A stretch of 64,000 bases of DNA from Rhizobium lentis. GTDB lineage: Bacteria > Pseudomonadota > Alphaproteobacteria > Rhizobiales > Rhizobiaceae. The DNA is taken from positions 1 to 64,000 of the forward strand of contig NZ_JACHBD010000002.1 of assembly GCF_014200175.1 (NCBI RefSeq), given 5' to 3'. The notes under the pieces are model-generated. The model searched no databases, had not been told where the DNA came from, and saw only the letters and a list, made by a program, of their open reading frames with translations. Below are positions 10,164 to 20,284 of this stretch, one piece after another; position 1 is the first letter of the stretch, and each line of letters opens with the position of its first letter. The position numbers and the translations under genes were made by a program.

Positions 10164-10763
10164 TCAGCGCAGTGCGCCGACCAGAACGTCGCGGCCGTTC
10201 TCGATGGTGACCCAGCGGCCGGCATTGAAGCTCGACTGGCGCTTGACGAAGGAATAAGGTGTCGCGAACCACGGCTTGACGTCGACGGCGAGGTTGTCGA
10301 GCACGAAGTCGCCCTCGGCGGTGCGCAGCGTCAGGACGGCATGGCCCTCACCATCAGGCTTGCGCACGACAGTCATCAGCAGGTCGGCGGCCGGAACGCC
10401 GCGCTGGATCAGAATGCGGCGCTTCAAGAGCGCGAAATCCTCGCAGTCGCCGGCGGTGGTCGGATAAGCCCAGACTTCATCCTTGCCGTAGATTTCCTTG
10501 TCGGTCATCGGCGTGATCGTGCGGTTGACGGTGGCGTTGACCGAACGGACGAGCGACCACTTGGCCGGGGTCATCTCGAGAGGGCCCGCATTGCGGTTTG
10601 CGCCGCACTCACTGCTGTGGGTCTGACAGAAATCGTAATGGCCGATCGGCTGCGAAGTGGCGTTGCCTGTTACCATGGAAGCATTTCTGCTTGGAGCTGG
10701 GATGGCGGCAGTCGCCATCGCAAACACGGCCATCATGGCCACAAAGATACCTTTGATCCGCAC
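10164..10763 (-). CDS. Secreted transglutaminase-like cysteine peptidase (BTLCP family)
   Basis: 199 residues with an N-terminal signal sequence (hydrophobic 5-20, then AIPAPS). The catalytic triad is visible as C107 in AGDCEDFALLK, H141 in GEGHAVLTL and D156 in FVLDNL. This fits the bacterial transglutaminase-like cysteine proteinases of proteobacteria (DUF920), periplasmic proteins often linked to type I secretion or cell-surface remodelling. A CtrA-type box lies 32 bp upstream and a strong terminator lies downstream, so it is probably a single-gene, possibly cell-cycle-regulated unit. Confidence 0.88.
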   Translation of the reverse strand: MRIKGIFVAMMAVFAMATAAIPAPSRNASMVTGNATSQPIGHYDFCQTHSSECGANRNAGPLEMTPAKWSLVRSVNATVNRTITPMTDKEIYGKDEVWAYPTTAGDCEDFALLKRRILIQRGVPAADLLMTVVRKPDGEGHAVLTLRTAEGDFVLDNLAVDVKPWFATPYSFVKRQSSFNAGRWVTIENGRDVLVGALR

Positions 10764-10794
10764 GCCCGCTCTTTCCTCGATCGCCCCTTAATTA

Positions 10795-10809
10795 TTAACA
10801 AACTGTTAA
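10795..10809. promoter_or_regulatory. Candidate CtrA-binding box
   Basis: TTAA-N7-TTAA with the spacer CAAACTG is an exact match to the alphaproteobacterial CtrA consensus; the site is also a perfect TTAACA/TGTTAA dyad. It lies 32-46 bp upstream of the transglutaminase-like gene, in an AT-rich stretch suitable for a promoter. Confidence 0.55.
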
Positions 10810-10911
10810 TGGAGAGGGCCGAGAAGAGTCAATCGTTACTTCTTGTGAGGACCTTGCGACCCGTCGACATGGTTAAAATGCAACAAGATGGCGATCTGTT
10901 TCAGCAGGTTG

Positions 10912-11739
10912 TTATCCGGCCATGGAGGTGCGGATGATACCTTTGACGGCGCCTAGAATAAGGGCGATATCGCTGGGCCGGGACAGGCGATGGTCGCCGT
11001 CGCGGATGAAGGTCAGCACCACGTCGTCGGCGGGAAGGTGCTCGACAAGCTTCATCGCGTGCGCATGTGGCACGTCAGGATCCTTCATGCCCTGGAGGAT
11101 ATGCACCGGGCAACCTGTCTCGATCATGCCGTCGAGCACGCGGTTCTTGCGGCCATCCTCGATCAGCGCTCTGGTATAGATGTCCGGCTCCGGGCTGTAT
11201 TGCGAGCGTTCTTCGAAATAGCCTCGCTCCGCCAGTGACTTGCGCTCCTTGGCCGTCAGGTTCGGCTCGATTAGTTCGGAGGTGAAATCGGGCGCCGGCG
11301 CGATCAGCACCATTCCTTCGAGTTTTGGCCCGGCTGGCTTCGGGCCCTCCTGTCGCGCGAGCTCCTGTGCCAGCCGTAGCGCAATCCAGCCTCCCATCGA
11401 GGAGCCGACAAGAATAACGCGGTCGGGCGCGACGTGGCGGATGACGGTCAGCGCCTCCTCCAGCCAGCGTGAGATCGTGCCGTCGCGGAAGCTACCGCCG
11501 GAAAGCCCGTGGCCGGAATAGTCCAGGCGGATACAGGCGGTACCGACTTCGCCAGCCAGTCCGTCGAGTTCCAATGCTTTGGTACCGCTCATGTCGGAAC
11601 GGTAGCCGGATAGCCAAACGAGCGTCGGGACATTGTTGCCGGCTTGCGCCGGGCGCACCAGCATGGCGATCTCACGCGCCGCCTCGCCTTCGCCGACCGT
11701 CAGGAACTGCGGCTGAAGATTGGGCATCTGATCGGACAT
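10912..11739 (-). CDS. Alpha/beta hydrolase
   Basis: 275 residues with the alpha/beta-hydrolase fold. The nucleophile elbow is GSSMGG (Ser about 114), the oxyanion region is WLSGYRSDMSG, and the C-terminal acid and His are in GMKDPDVP and DGDHRLSRP. Similar rhizobial proteins are annotated as carboxylesterases or serine aminopeptidase-like hydrolases; the substrate is unknown. The gene is divergent from infC, with about 180 bp between the two starts. Confidence 0.88.
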   Translation of the reverse strand: MSDQMPNLQPQFLTVGEGEAAREIAMLVRPAQAGNNVPTLVWLSGYRSDMSGTKALELDGLAGEVGTACIRLDYSGHGLSGGSFRDGTISRWLEEALTVIRHVAPDRVILVGSSMGGWIALRLAQELARQEGPKPAGPKLEGMVLIAPAPDFTSELIEPNLTAKERKSLAERGYFEERSQYSPEPDIYTRALIEDGRKNRVLDGMIETGCPVHILQGMKDPDVPHAHAMKLVEHLPADDVVLTFIRDGDHRLSRPSDIALILGAVKGIIRTSMAG

Positions 11740-11903
11740 CGGCGAAACTCCTGTTGTTTTGGCCTATAAAACAGATTCTTGGCAGGCTGACAGCAGGTGA
11801 TTTTTCCGCTAAAGGATGATATCGACTCCGTTGCAGTGATAACGAGATACGTTTTGTGCACCCTGATCGGGAGCGCGCGGCTGCAACATTCCGGAAACAA
11901 CGC

Positions 11904-11921
11904 GAGGAGAATACGACCATT
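11904..11921 (+). promoter_or_regulatory. Ribosome binding site and AUU start of infC
   Basis: GAGGAGA at 11904-11910 is followed after eight bases by ATT (11919-11921), in frame with conserved IF3 sequence. There is no in-frame ATG before the conserved core, so AUU is the start. IF3 discriminates against AUU and thereby controls its own translation. Confidence 0.85.
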
Positions 11922-12455
11922 CGCAGACCTTTTAAGACCGATGCGCCCGTGAAGGACGGCCCGCGCTCGAACCGTGAAATCCGCATTCCCAAAGTTCAGC
12001 TGATCGCGGCTGACGGACAGAATATGGGCATCGTGCCCACCGACCAGGCCTTGAGAATGGCAGAAGAAGCCGGCCTCGATCTCGTCGAAATTTCCCCCAA
12101 TGCCGAACCGCCGGTGTGCAAGATCCTCGATCTGGGCAAGCTGAAATATGCCAACCAGAAGAAGGCTGCCGAGGCGCGCAAGAAGCAGAAGATCGTCGAA
12201 GTCAAAGAAATCAAGATGCGCCCGAATATCGACACCCATGATTATGAGGTGAAGATGAAGGCGATGGGCCGCTTCTTCGACGAGGGTGACAAGGTCAAGG
12301 TGACGCTGAAGTTCCGCGGCCGTGAAATGGCCCACCAGGAACTCGGCATGAAGCTTCTGCAGCAGGTCAAGGCCGATACGACCGAGATCGCCAAGGTCGA
12401 AGCCGAGCCCAAGCTCGAAGGCCGCCAGATGATGATGGTGCTGGCGCCGAAGTAA
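11919..12455 (+). CDS. infC: Translation initiation factor IF-3
   Basis: 178 residues starting at an ATT codon (read as Met), giving M-R-R-P-F-K at the N-terminus. Both IF3 domains are complete, joined by the lysine-rich linker ([11 protein letters not shown]). The N-terminal domain shows [16 protein letters not shown] and the C-terminal domain shows [13 protein letters not shown] and [17 protein letters not shown]3 binds the 30S subunit and ensures fidelity of start selection. An in-frame GTG at 11856 would add 21 residues not conserved in IF3. A terminator follows, so rpmI-rplT has its own promoter or reads through. Confidence 0.95.
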   Translation: MRRPFKTDAPVKDGPRSNREIRIPKVQLIAADGQNMGIVPTDQALRMAEEAGLDLVEISPNAEPPVCKILDLGKLKYANQKKAAEARKKQKIVEVKEIKMRPNIDTHDYEVKMKAMGRFFDEGDKVKVTLKFRGREMAHQELGMKLLQQVKADTTEIAKVEAEPKLEGRQMMMVLAPK

Positions 12456-12479
12456 GCGCCAGATACTTTTTCGCCCAAG

Positions 12480-12502
12480 GCCGTCCGCAAGGGCGGCTTT
12501 TG
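12480..12502 (+). terminator. Rho-independent terminator after infC
   Basis: The stem GCCGTCC/GGGCGGC with loop GCAA is followed by a T-rich run (TTTTGTGCTTTT), 25 bp after the infC stop. Confidence 0.75.
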
Positions 12503-12765
12503 TGCTTTTGGCAGTCCCGCCTCCGGGCTGGCGAAGAATCCTCCGCGGCCCCGTTGCACTTTCATGACGCTGCGGTTATAAGCGCGCGTCCGAACTGACC
12601 GGCAGGGCATGCCGTGGCAGTTTCGAATGCTTGCGGAACGGTTCGTCGCCGAAGCCGCAGATCAACAACAAACGCTCCCGCACCTTGTTGCGACGGCCGG
12701 AGAACCGGACTTCGCGAGAGGGCTTTTTTGATGAAGCGCGCAGGGAGGACAGAAGGAGTAGCAAA
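12503..12765 (+). promoter_or_regulatory. Leader of the rpmI-rplT operon
   Basis: This 263-bp stretch has no credible gene. It contains an imperfect hairpin near 12628-12660 (GGTTCG / CGAAGCC), a short CCGG-AGAA-CCGG stem near 12699-12711, and a run of six T (12723-12729) about 40 bases before rpmI. Ribosomal-protein leaders often attenuate in response to L20. Here the evidence is only the hairpins and the T run. Confidence 0.3.
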
Positions 12766-12969
12766 ATGCCCAAGATGAAGACGAAGTCCTCCGCCAAGAA
12801 GCGGTTCAAGATCACCGCGACAGGCAAGGTCAAGGCTGCCGCTGCCGGCAAGCGCCATGGCATGATCAAGCGTACCAACAAGTTCATTCGCGATGCACGT
12901 GGCACCATGGTTCTCGCAGAACCGGATGGCCGCAAGGTTATCAAGAATTACCTGCCGAACGGTCTCTGA
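12766..12969 (+). CDS. rpmI: 50S ribosomal protein L35
   Basis: 67 residues beginning [14 protein letters not shown], the conserved L35 signature, and ending with a KNYLPNGL tail. The ATG at 12766 has AGAAGGAG upstream. The same frame is open further upstream but that part is not conserved. It forms the usual rpmI-rplT pair, with rplT 38 bp downstream. Confidence 0.96.
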   Translation: MPKMKTKSSAKKRFKITATGKVKAAAAGKRHGMIKRTNKFIRDARGTMVLAEPDGRKVIKNYLPNGL

Positions 12970-13007
12970 GACTCGTCCGCGAACGCTAGATTTAAGGAGA
13001 TCATGAT

Positions 13008-13412
13008 ATGGCACGTGTAAAAAGAGGCGTCACCGCCCACGCCAAGCACAAGAAGGTTCTGAAGGCCGCCAAGGGCTTTTACGGCCGCCGCAAGAACACC
13101 ATCCGCGCCGCCAAGGCCGCCGTCGACCGGTCGAAGCAGTACGCTTACCGCGACCGCAAGGTTAACAAGCGCAACTTCCGTGCGCTCTGGATCCAGCGCA
13201 TCAACGCCGCTGTCCGCGAATTCGGCCTGACATACGGCCGCTTCATCGACGGCCTGAACAAGGCCGGCATCGAAGTTGACCGCAAGGTTCTCTCCGACAT
13301 GGCGATCCACGAGCCGGAAGCATTCGGCGCGCTCGTCAATGCTGCCAAGAAGGCGCTTGAGTACCTCAAGGAAACCGGTACGGCCAACGAGTTTGAAGGC
13401 GCGGTTCGTTAA
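13008..13412 (+). CDS. rplT: 50S ribosomal protein L20
   Basis: 134 residues, standard length. The basic N-terminal extension ([19 protein letters not shown]) precedes the globular domain with [19 protein letters not shown] sequence. It has a strong AAGGAG ribosome binding site. L20 is an early 50S assembly protein and a translational autoregulator in several bacteria. It is second in the rpmI-rplT operon and is followed by a strong terminator. Confidence 0.97.
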   Translation: MARVKRGVTAHAKHKKVLKAAKGFYGRRKNTIRAAKAAVDRSKQYAYRDRKVNKRNFRALWIQRINAAVREFGLTYGRFIDGLNKAGIEVDRKVLSDMAIHEPEAFGALVNAAKKALEYLKETGTANEFEGAVR

Positions 13413-13451
13413 CCAGCGCTTCCCAGGCTCTATGCTTTTCGAATTTTGGGA

Positions 13452-13489
13452 AACCCGCGCTGGTTTGGGCTAGCGCGGGTTTTTCTTTC
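13452..13489 (+). terminator. Rho-independent terminator after rplT
   Basis: Perfect 10-bp stem AACCCGCGCT/AGCGCGGGTT with a 10-base loop, followed by TTTCTTTCTTT. It separates rpmI-rplT from pheST. Confidence 0.88.
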
Positions 13490-13562
13490 TTTATATCCCT
13501 TGCGCCGGTCGGCGCCGCCTGCCTCCCGATCCCCGCCTGATACTGGACGGAAAGAAGTGACA

Positions 13563-14645
13563 ATGTCAGATATCGACCAGCTCAACTCATCGCTGCTCGC
13601 GGAAATCGCCGCCGCCAATGACGAGGCCGCCCTGGAAGCCGTGCGCGTATCTGCGCTGGGCAAGAAGGGCTCGGTCTCGGAACTCCTGAAGACGCTCGGC
13701 GCGATGACGCCGGAGGAGCGCCAGACGCGGGGTGCTGCGATCAACGCCCTGAAGAATGCCGTGACGGACGCCATCGCCGAACGCAAGTCGGTGCTGAAAA
13801 TGGCGGCGGTCAACGCCCGCCTGAAGGCGGAAACGGTCGATGTCAGCCTGCCGGTGCGCTCCTCGCCGGCTGAGCGCGGCCGCATCCACCCGATCAGCCA
13901 GATCGTCGACGAGATTACCGCAATCTTCGCCGATATGGGCTTCTCGATTGCCGAAGGCCCCGATATCGAGACCGACTACTATAATTTCACGGCGCTGAAT
14001 TTCCCCGAAGGCCATCCGGCCCGCGAGATGCACGACACCTTCTTCTTCAATCCGGACGAGAATGGCGAGCGCAAGGTACTGCGCACCCATACCTCGCCGG
14101 TGCAGGTGCGCACCATGGAGGCGCAGAAGCCGCCGATCCGCATCATCATTCCAGGCAAGACCTATCGCCAGGACTCGGACGCCACGCATTCGCCGATGTT
14201 CCATCAGGTCGAAGGCCTGGTGATCGACAAGAAGGCCAATGTCGCCAATATCCGCTGGGTGCTCGAGGAGTTCTGCAAGACCTTCTTCGAAGTCGACAGC
14301 GTGACGATGCGCTTCCGCCCGTCCTTCTTTCCCTTCACCGAACCCTCTTTCGAGGTCGATATCCAGTGCGACCGCTCTGGCCCGATCGTCAAATTCGGCG
14401 AAGGCCCCGACTGGATGGAGATTCTCGGCTGCGGCATGGTCCATCCGAACGTGCTGCGCTACGGCGGCCTTGATCCGGACGAATATCAGGGTTTTGCCTG
14501 GGGCATGGGCCTCGACCGCATCGCCATGCTGAAATACGGCATGCCCGACCTGCGCGACTTCTTCAACGCCGACGTCCGCTGGATGACGCATTACGGCTTC
14601 CGCCCGCTCGACATGCCGACGCTGTTCGGCGGCCTCAGCGCTTGA
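13563..14645 (+). CDS. pheS: Phenylalanyl-tRNA synthetase alpha subunit
   Basis: 360 residues, the normal length. The N-terminal coiled coil (about 1-95) is followed by the class II catalytic core. Motif 2 lies around [20 protein letters not shown] and motif 3 in [13 protein letters not shown]. The ATG at 13563 follows GAAAGAAG; the frame is open upstream through the rplT terminator but that part is not coding. It forms the alpha2-beta2 enzyme with PheT, encoded 16 bp downstream. Confidence 0.96.
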   Translation: MSDIDQLNSSLLAEIAAANDEAALEAVRVSALGKKGSVSELLKTLGAMTPEERQTRGAAINALKNAVTDAIAERKSVLKMAAVNARLKAETVDVSLPVRSSPAERGRIHPISQIVDEITAIFADMGFSIAEGPDIETDYYNFTALNFPEGHPAREMHDTFFFNPDENGERKVLRTHTSPVQVRTMEAQKPPIRIIIPGKTYRQDSDATHSPMFHQVEGLVIDKKANVANIRWVLEEFCKTFFEVDSVTMRFRPSFFPFTEPSFEVDIQCDRSGPIVKFGEGPDWMEILGCGMVHPNVLRYGGLDPDEYQGFAWGMGLDRIAMLKYGMPDLRDFFNADVRWMTHYGFRPLDMPTLFGGLSA

Positions 14646-14661
14646 ACGGAGATTTGGGACG

Positions 14662-17085
14662 ATGAAATTCACGCTCTCCTGGCTGAAAGAGCATCTGGAA
14701 ACGGATGCCACGCTCGATGAAATCTGCACCCGCCTGACCGAGATCGGGCTAGAGGTGGAGGATGTCGACGACAAGGCGGCATTCAAGCCCTTCGTCATCG
14801 CTAGAGTTGTCTCGGCGGAAAAACATCCGCAGGCCGATCGCCTGAAGGTGCTGATGGTCGATACCGGCGCCGGTTCGCCGATCCAGGTCGTTTGCGGCGC
14901 CCCGAATGCGCGCGCTGGCCTTATCGGCGCCTTCGCCGCACCCGGGACCTATGTTCCTGGTATCGACACGACGCTTGCCGTCGGCAATATCCGCGGCGTC
15001 GAAAGCCGCGGCATGATGTGCTCCGAAAAGGAACTGCAGATCTCCGACAATCACGACGGCATCATCGATCTGCCCGACGACGCGCCGGTTGGAAAAAGTT
15101 ATGCCGCCTATGCGCATCTGGACGACCCGGTGATCGAGATCAATCTGACGCCCAATCGGCCCGACTGCACCTCGATCCACGGCATCGCGCGCGATCTCGC
15201 CGCCTCCGGTCTCGGCACGCTGAAGACACGGACCGCGCCGTCATTTTCCGTCGAAGGCGAGACGCCGGTCAAGCTGACGCTCGATCTCGACGATCCGAAA
15301 CTCTGCCCCGGCTTTTCGCTCCGCCTCGTGCGCGGCGTCAGGAACGGCCCGAGCCCGCGCTGGATGCAGCAGCGGTTGATCGCCATCGGCCTGCGGCCCA
15401 TCAATGCGCTGGTCGATATCACCAACTATATGACCTTTGACCAGGGTCGGCCGATGCACGTCTTCGACGCCGCCAAGGTGACGGGCAATCTTACTGTCCG
15501 CCGCGCCAGGGAAGGCGAGACTGTGCTGGCGCTCGACCAGCGCGAATACAAGCTGGGTCCGAGCAATGTCGTCATCGCCGATGAAGACGGTATCGAATCG
15601 ATCGGCGGCATCATGGGCGGCGAACACTCTGGCTGCGACGAGAACACCGTCGACGTGCTGATCGAATCGGCCCTCTGGGACCCGATGAACATCGCCAAAT
15701 CGGGCCGCAGCCTGGGTATTATCACCGATGCCCGCTACCGTTTCGAGCGCGGCGTCGATCCGGAATATATGGTTCCCGGTCTCGAACGCACGACGGAACT
15801 GGTGCTTGAGCTCTGCGGCGGCACGGCCGCGCGCGCCGAGGTCGTCGGCTATAAGGGGCACGAGCCGAAGGTCGTCGATTTCCCTTATTCCGAGGTCAAG
15901 CGCCTGACGGGCCTGGACGTCTCGACCGAGGAGAGCAATGCGATACTCGCCCGCCTCGGCTTCAAGGTTTCCGGCTCCGGCGAACGCGTTTCCGTCTCCG
16001 TTCCGTCGTGGCGCCCCGATGTCGACGGCAAGGCCGATCTCGTCGAGGAGGTCATGCGCATCCACGGCGTCGACAAAATCAAGCCGGCGCCGCTTCAAAG
16101 CCATGCCGCCGTTAACGGCAGAATCCTGACGACGCTGCAGATCCGCACCCGCGCGGCCAAGCGCGCGCTTGCCTCGCGCGGCATGCTGGAGGCCGTCACC
16201 TGGTCCTTCATTCCGGAAGATCAAGCGAAGCTCTTCGGCGGCGGTGCGCCGGCCCTCAAGCTTGCCAATCCGATCGCCGCCGAAATGTCCGATATGCGTC
16301 CCTCGCTGCTGCCGGGCCTGCTGACGGCGGCCCAGCGCAATGCCGACAAAGGCTATGGCGACGTGGCGATTTTCGAGGTCTCGGGCACCTATGAGAATGA
16401 CCGATCGGACGGTCAGCGCCGCGTTGCCGGCGGCATCCGCCGCGGCACCGCCTCGCTCGCCGGCGGAGGGCGCATGTGGTCGAATGCAGTGAAGGGCGGC
16501 GGCAAACCGGTCGACGTCTTCGACGCCAAGGCCGATGCGCTCGCCGTCATCGAAGCTTGCGGCTTGCCGATCGGCAATATCCAGATCGAGCAGGGCGGCC
16601 CGGAATGGTATCATCCCGGCCGCTCCGGCACGATCAAGATGGGGCCGAAGGTGGTGCTCGGTTACTTCGGTGAATTCCACCCGCTGACCCTGGAAGCGCT
16701 CGATGTCTCCGGCGCTCTCTGCGGCTTCGAGGTCTATCTCGACGCGATGGCCGAGCCGAAGAAGAAGGCGACCCGCACCAAGCCGGCGCTGGAATTGTCG
16801 CCCTTCCAGGCGGTCAAGCGCGACTTCGCCTTCGTCGTCAACAAGACGGTGGAATCGGGCGCCATCATCAAGGCTGCGACCGGGGCAGACCGCAAGCTCG
16901 TCACCGGCGTCAACGTCTTCGACATCTTCGAAGGTGCGTCTGTCGGCGAAGGCAAGAAGTCGGTGGCGATCGAGGTTCAGATCCAACCGGTCGAGCGCAC
17001 GCTGACGGATGAGGATTTCGAAGCGCTGACGCAGAAGATCGTCGCGAGCGTCGCGAAGTTTACCGGCGGCGTTCTCAGAAGCTGA
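14662..17085 (+). CDS. pheT: Phenylalanyl-tRNA synthetase beta subunit
   Basis: 807 residues with all expected domains: N-terminal OB-fold tRNA-binding region (about 40-150, [19 protein letters not shown]), B3/B4 editing domain ([15 protein letters not shown]), B5, the catalytic-like core (ERGVDPEYM onward) and the C-terminal FDX-ACB anticodon-binding domain ([13 protein letters not shown] to the end). It is co-transcribed with pheS, 16 bp upstream, and followed by a bidirectional hairpin. Confidence 0.97.
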   Translation: MKFTLSWLKEHLETDATLDEICTRLTEIGLEVEDVDDKAAFKPFVIARVVSAEKHPQADRLKVLMVDTGAGSPIQVVCGAPNARAGLIGAFAAPGTYVPGIDTTLAVGNIRGVESRGMMCSEKELQISDNHDGIIDLPDDAPVGKSYAAYAHLDDPVIEINLTPNRPDCTSIHGIARDLAASGLGTLKTRTAPSFSVEGETPVKLTLDLDDPKLCPGFSLRLVRGVRNGPSPRWMQQRLIAIGLRPINALVDITNYMTFDQGRPMHVFDAAKVTGNLTVRRAREGETVLALDQREYKLGPSNVVIADEDGIESIGGIMGGEHSGCDENTVDVLIESALWDPMNIAKSGRSLGIITDARYRFERGVDPEYMVPGLERTTELVLELCGGTAARAEVVGYKGHEPKVVDFPYSEVKRLTGLDVSTEESNAILARLGFKVSGSGERVSVSVPSWRPDVDGKADLVEEVMRIHGVDKIKPAPLQSHAAVNGRILTTLQIRTRAAKRALASRGMLEAVTWSFIPEDQAKLFGGGAPALKLANPIAAEMSDMRPSLLPGLLTAAQRNADKGYGDVAIFEVSGTYENDRSDGQRRVAGGIRRGTASLAGGGRMWSNAVKGGGKPVDVFDAKADALAVIEACGLPIGNIQIEQGGPEWYHPGRSGTIKMGPKVVLGYFGEFHPLTLEALDVSGALCGFEVYLDAMAEPKKKATRTKPALELSPFQAVKRDFAFVVNKTVESGAIIKAATGADRKLVTGVNVFDIFEGASVGEGKKSVAIEVQIQPVERTLTDEDFEALTQKIVASVAKFTGGVLRS

Positions 17086-17110
17086 TCCCGCCAATCTTCG
17101 CCTAAAACAG

Positions 17111-17140
17111 AGAACCGGTCGTTGGCGCGACCGGCTCTTT
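17111..17140. terminator. Bidirectional terminator between pheT and the NTF2-like gene
   Basis: An 11-bp stem with one mismatch (AGAACCGGTCG / CGACCGGCTCT) and a six-base loop, with a TTTC tract on the plus side. It lies between convergent genes and touches the minus-strand gene's end. Confidence 0.65.
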
Positions 17141-17499
17141 CAAGTGTGAAGATGGTAGAGCTTGCTGACGATGACCCATCGGCCGTCGATCTTCAGCAGT
17201 GAGAGATAGTCGGTAAAGCGCATTCCGGCGAAATCGTCGGTGACCTTGACGCTCGCCGCGTCACCTTCGACATCGACGCTTTGGATATCCATGAAGGGCT
17301 GCGTGCCGGGCGGAGCCGGTTCCTCCGCCATGATCGCGGTGATGAATTCGTCCCGCGTCAGCCATTCGATGGCATTCTGGTAATAGCCGATGATCGAGCT
17401 TTGCGGGTGAAAGGCCTTCTTCAAGGCTGCCGCATTGGCGAAGGCCATGCCTTCGACATAGAGATGAACCGTCTGTTCGACTGCCTGCCTGTCCGACAT
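17140..17499 (-). CDS. NTF2-like / putative lumazine-binding family protein
   Basis: 119 residues with the cone-shaped NTF2-like fold. It has an N-terminal helix (RQAVEQTVHLYVEGMAFANA), the AFHPQSSIIGYY strand, and paired C-terminal strands (KVTDDFAGMRFTDYLSLLKIDGRWVIVSKLY, read as segments). This matches the Lumazine_bd_2 class of small proteins of unknown function. No catalytic set can be assigned. It is convergent with pheT and 89 bp from the aldo/keto reductase gene's end on the same strand. Confidence 0.75.
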   Translation of the reverse strand: MSDRQAVEQTVHLYVEGMAFANAAALKKAFHPQSSIIGYYQNAIEWLTRDEFITAIMAEEPAPPGTQPFMDIQSVDVEGDAASVKVTDDFAGMRFTDYLSLLKIDGRWVIVSKLYHLHT

Positions 17500-17553
17500 G
17501 TTTCCATCCCGTTCTCCGAGATGACGTTAGATAGTTTCGCCGGACCGGAAGAC

Positions 17554-17582
17554 AAGCCCGGCCATTGCATCAGGCCGGGCTT
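17554..17582 (-). terminator. Hairpin terminator after the first aldo/keto reductase gene
   Basis: Perfect 10-bp stem AAGCCCGGCC/GGCCGGGCTT with a nine-base loop, seven bases beyond the stop of the minus-strand gene; the T tract is short. Confidence 0.65.
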
Positions 17583-17588
17583 CTTCGA

Positions 17589-18665
<1,077 letters not shown>

Positions 18666-18713
18666 TCAGAAAATGCATGCAGATTCTAACGGCCTGTTCT
18701 ATCATTTCGATCA

Positions 18714-19622
18714 ATGAACAGAACTCAGCTCTCGCAACTCGCCGTTCTCGCCGCCGTTTCCGAGCATCGCAGTTTTCGTGCAGCGGCCAGGGAACTCCTC
18801 GTCGCGCCGTCGGCCATCAGCCATGCGATCGCGAGCCTTGAGGAAAGCCTGGGCGTCAGACTTCTGGCGCGCACCACCCGCAGCGTCGCGCCGACGGAGG
18901 AGGGCCGCCTGCTCCTCGAAAGGCTCCGCCCGGCGCTGGAGGAGATCGATGTTGCATTGGAGGCCGTCAGAGATACGCGCGGCAAGCCCGCGGGAAATCT
19001 GCGCATCACCGCGCCGCGCTTCGCCTCCGATATTTTGCTCGCCCCGCGCCTCGGCGATTTTCTCAATCTCTACCCCGACATCACTCTGGAGATCGCCAAT
19101 GAGGACGGTTTCACCGATATTGTCCGGGAAGGTTTCGACGCCGGCATCCGGCTGGAGGAGAGCCTCGAGGCCGATATGATCGCGGTCAGGATCTCGCCCA
19201 AGCTGACGACTGTCATCGCGGCCTCGCCGGACTATTTCGAGCGCTACCCGAAGCCGGAGCATCCGCGCGATCTTGTCCATCACCGCTGCATTAAACGGCG
19301 CTTCACCAACGGCTCCATCTATCGCTGGGAATTCGAAAAGGACGGCCGGGAACTGGTTGTTGCCGTCGATGGGCCGCTTGTTGTCAGCGAGGACCGGTTG
19401 GCCCTGCTTGCGGCGCTAAACGGTGCCGGCCTCGCCTATCTCTTCGACATGCGGGTTCATGACGAACTGGCAGCCGGCAGACTGGTGCGGGTGCTGGAGG
19501 ATTGGTGCGCGCCTTATCCCGGCCCATTCGTCTATTATCCGAGCCGGCGGCAGATGCGGCCGGCGCTGCGCGCCTTCATTGACTTCTTCAGATATGCGGA
19601 GACGGATAAGGGTGGCCGGTAG
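18714..19622 (+). CDS. LysR-family transcriptional regulator
   Basis: 302 residues. The N-terminal winged helix-turn-helix (about 1-62) shows SFRAAARELLVAPSAISHAIASLE, and the C-terminal periplasmic-binding-like effector domain belongs to the CrgA/DmlR-like class (SVAPTEEGRLL, FDAGIRLEESLEADM). It is divergent from an aldo/keto reductase gene, the likely target. The stop codon lies in the loop of the terminator hairpin at 19608-19634. Confidence 0.9.
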   Translation: MNRTQLSQLAVLAAVSEHRSFRAAARELLVAPSAISHAIASLEESLGVRLLARTTRSVAPTEEGRLLLERLRPALEEIDVALEAVRDTRGKPAGNLRITAPRFASDILLAPRLGDFLNLYPDITLEIANEDGFTDIVREGFDAGIRLEESLEADMIAVRISPKLTTVIAASPDYFERYPKPEHPRDLVHHRCIKRRFTNGSIYRWEFEKDGRELVVAVDGPLVVSEDRLALLAALNGAGLAYLFDMRVHDELAAGRLVRVLEDWCAPYPGPFVYYPSRRQMRPALRAFIDFFRYAETDKGGR

Positions 19623-19636
19623 ACGGCCACCCTTTC
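19608..19636. terminator. Bidirectional terminator overlapping the LysR stop codon
   Basis: Perfect 10-bp stem AAGGGTGGCC/GGCCACCCTT with a seven-base loop that contains the TAG stop of the plus-strand LysR gene. It also serves the convergent YciF-like gene. Confidence 0.85.
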
Positions 19637-19643
19637 ATATGGA

Positions 19644-20141
19644 TCAGGCGGCTTTCGCCTTCTGGTTCGCCGCGGTGGTGGCGAGCTGCGAGAGTTTCTT
19701 GTCGGTGGCCGTCTCTTCCTGCAGCGTCTGATCGAGCAGGCTGACGACATCCTTGAGGCCGAGCGTTGCAGCCCAGGTTTTCAGCGTACCGTAACGGGCG
19801 ATTTCATAATGCTCGACCGCCTGAGCTGCCGAGATCAGGCCGGCATCCAGCGCCGGCGTGCCCTTGAACTCCTCCATGATTTCCTCGCCTTCGGCGATAA
19901 TGCCCTGGATCGCCTCGCAGGTCTTGCCCTGGGCGCGCTTGCCGATCTTTTCGAACACCTGCTGCAGGCGCTCGACATGGGCTTCGGTTTCCTCGAGATG
20001 CTTCTGGAAGCCCGCCTTCAGATCGGAGGACTGGGCGGCGCGCGCCATCTTCGGCAGGGCGCGCAATATCTGCCGCTCGGCGAAGTAAATATCCTTGAGC
20101 GTGTCGTAGAAGAGATCTTCCAACGTTTTTTCCTTGGCCAT
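19644..20141 (-). CDS. YciE/YciF-family ferritin-like protein (DUF892)
   Basis: 165 residues predicted as a four-helix ferritin-like bundle. Metal-ligand-like residues are seen in YFAERQILRALPKM (Glu), LEETEAHVERL (ExxH), AIQGIIAEGEE and AVEHYEIARYG (ExxH). The family is induced by osmotic and general stress and may bind di-iron; its biochemical role is not settled. It ends in a strong shared terminator. With mbfA it gives the window two ferritin-like proteins. Confidence 0.88.
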   Translation of the reverse strand: MAKEKTLEDLFYDTLKDIYFAERQILRALPKMARAAQSSDLKAGFQKHLEETEAHVERLQQVFEKIGKRAQGKTCEAIQGIIAEGEEIMEEFKGTPALDAGLISAAQAVEHYEIARYGTLKTWAATLGLKDVVSLLDQTLQEETATDKKLSQLATTAANQKAKAA

Positions 20142-20284
20142 TTTCTCGATCCTTGTTTTGGGAAAGGCCGCGAACGCGGCGACACATTAAGAAGCAAGGA
20201 TCGCGCAAATTGTTCCCGATGGATTTCGGGTGGACTGGAAATCTCCGCCGGGCGATCATCCCGCTGTTGACGTCGGGAGAAAAA

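Noticed and set aside
15241..17094. 617-codon open frame on the minus strand opposite pheT
   Set aside because: It is antisense to a complete PheT with no recognisable domain, the same high-GC effect as above.
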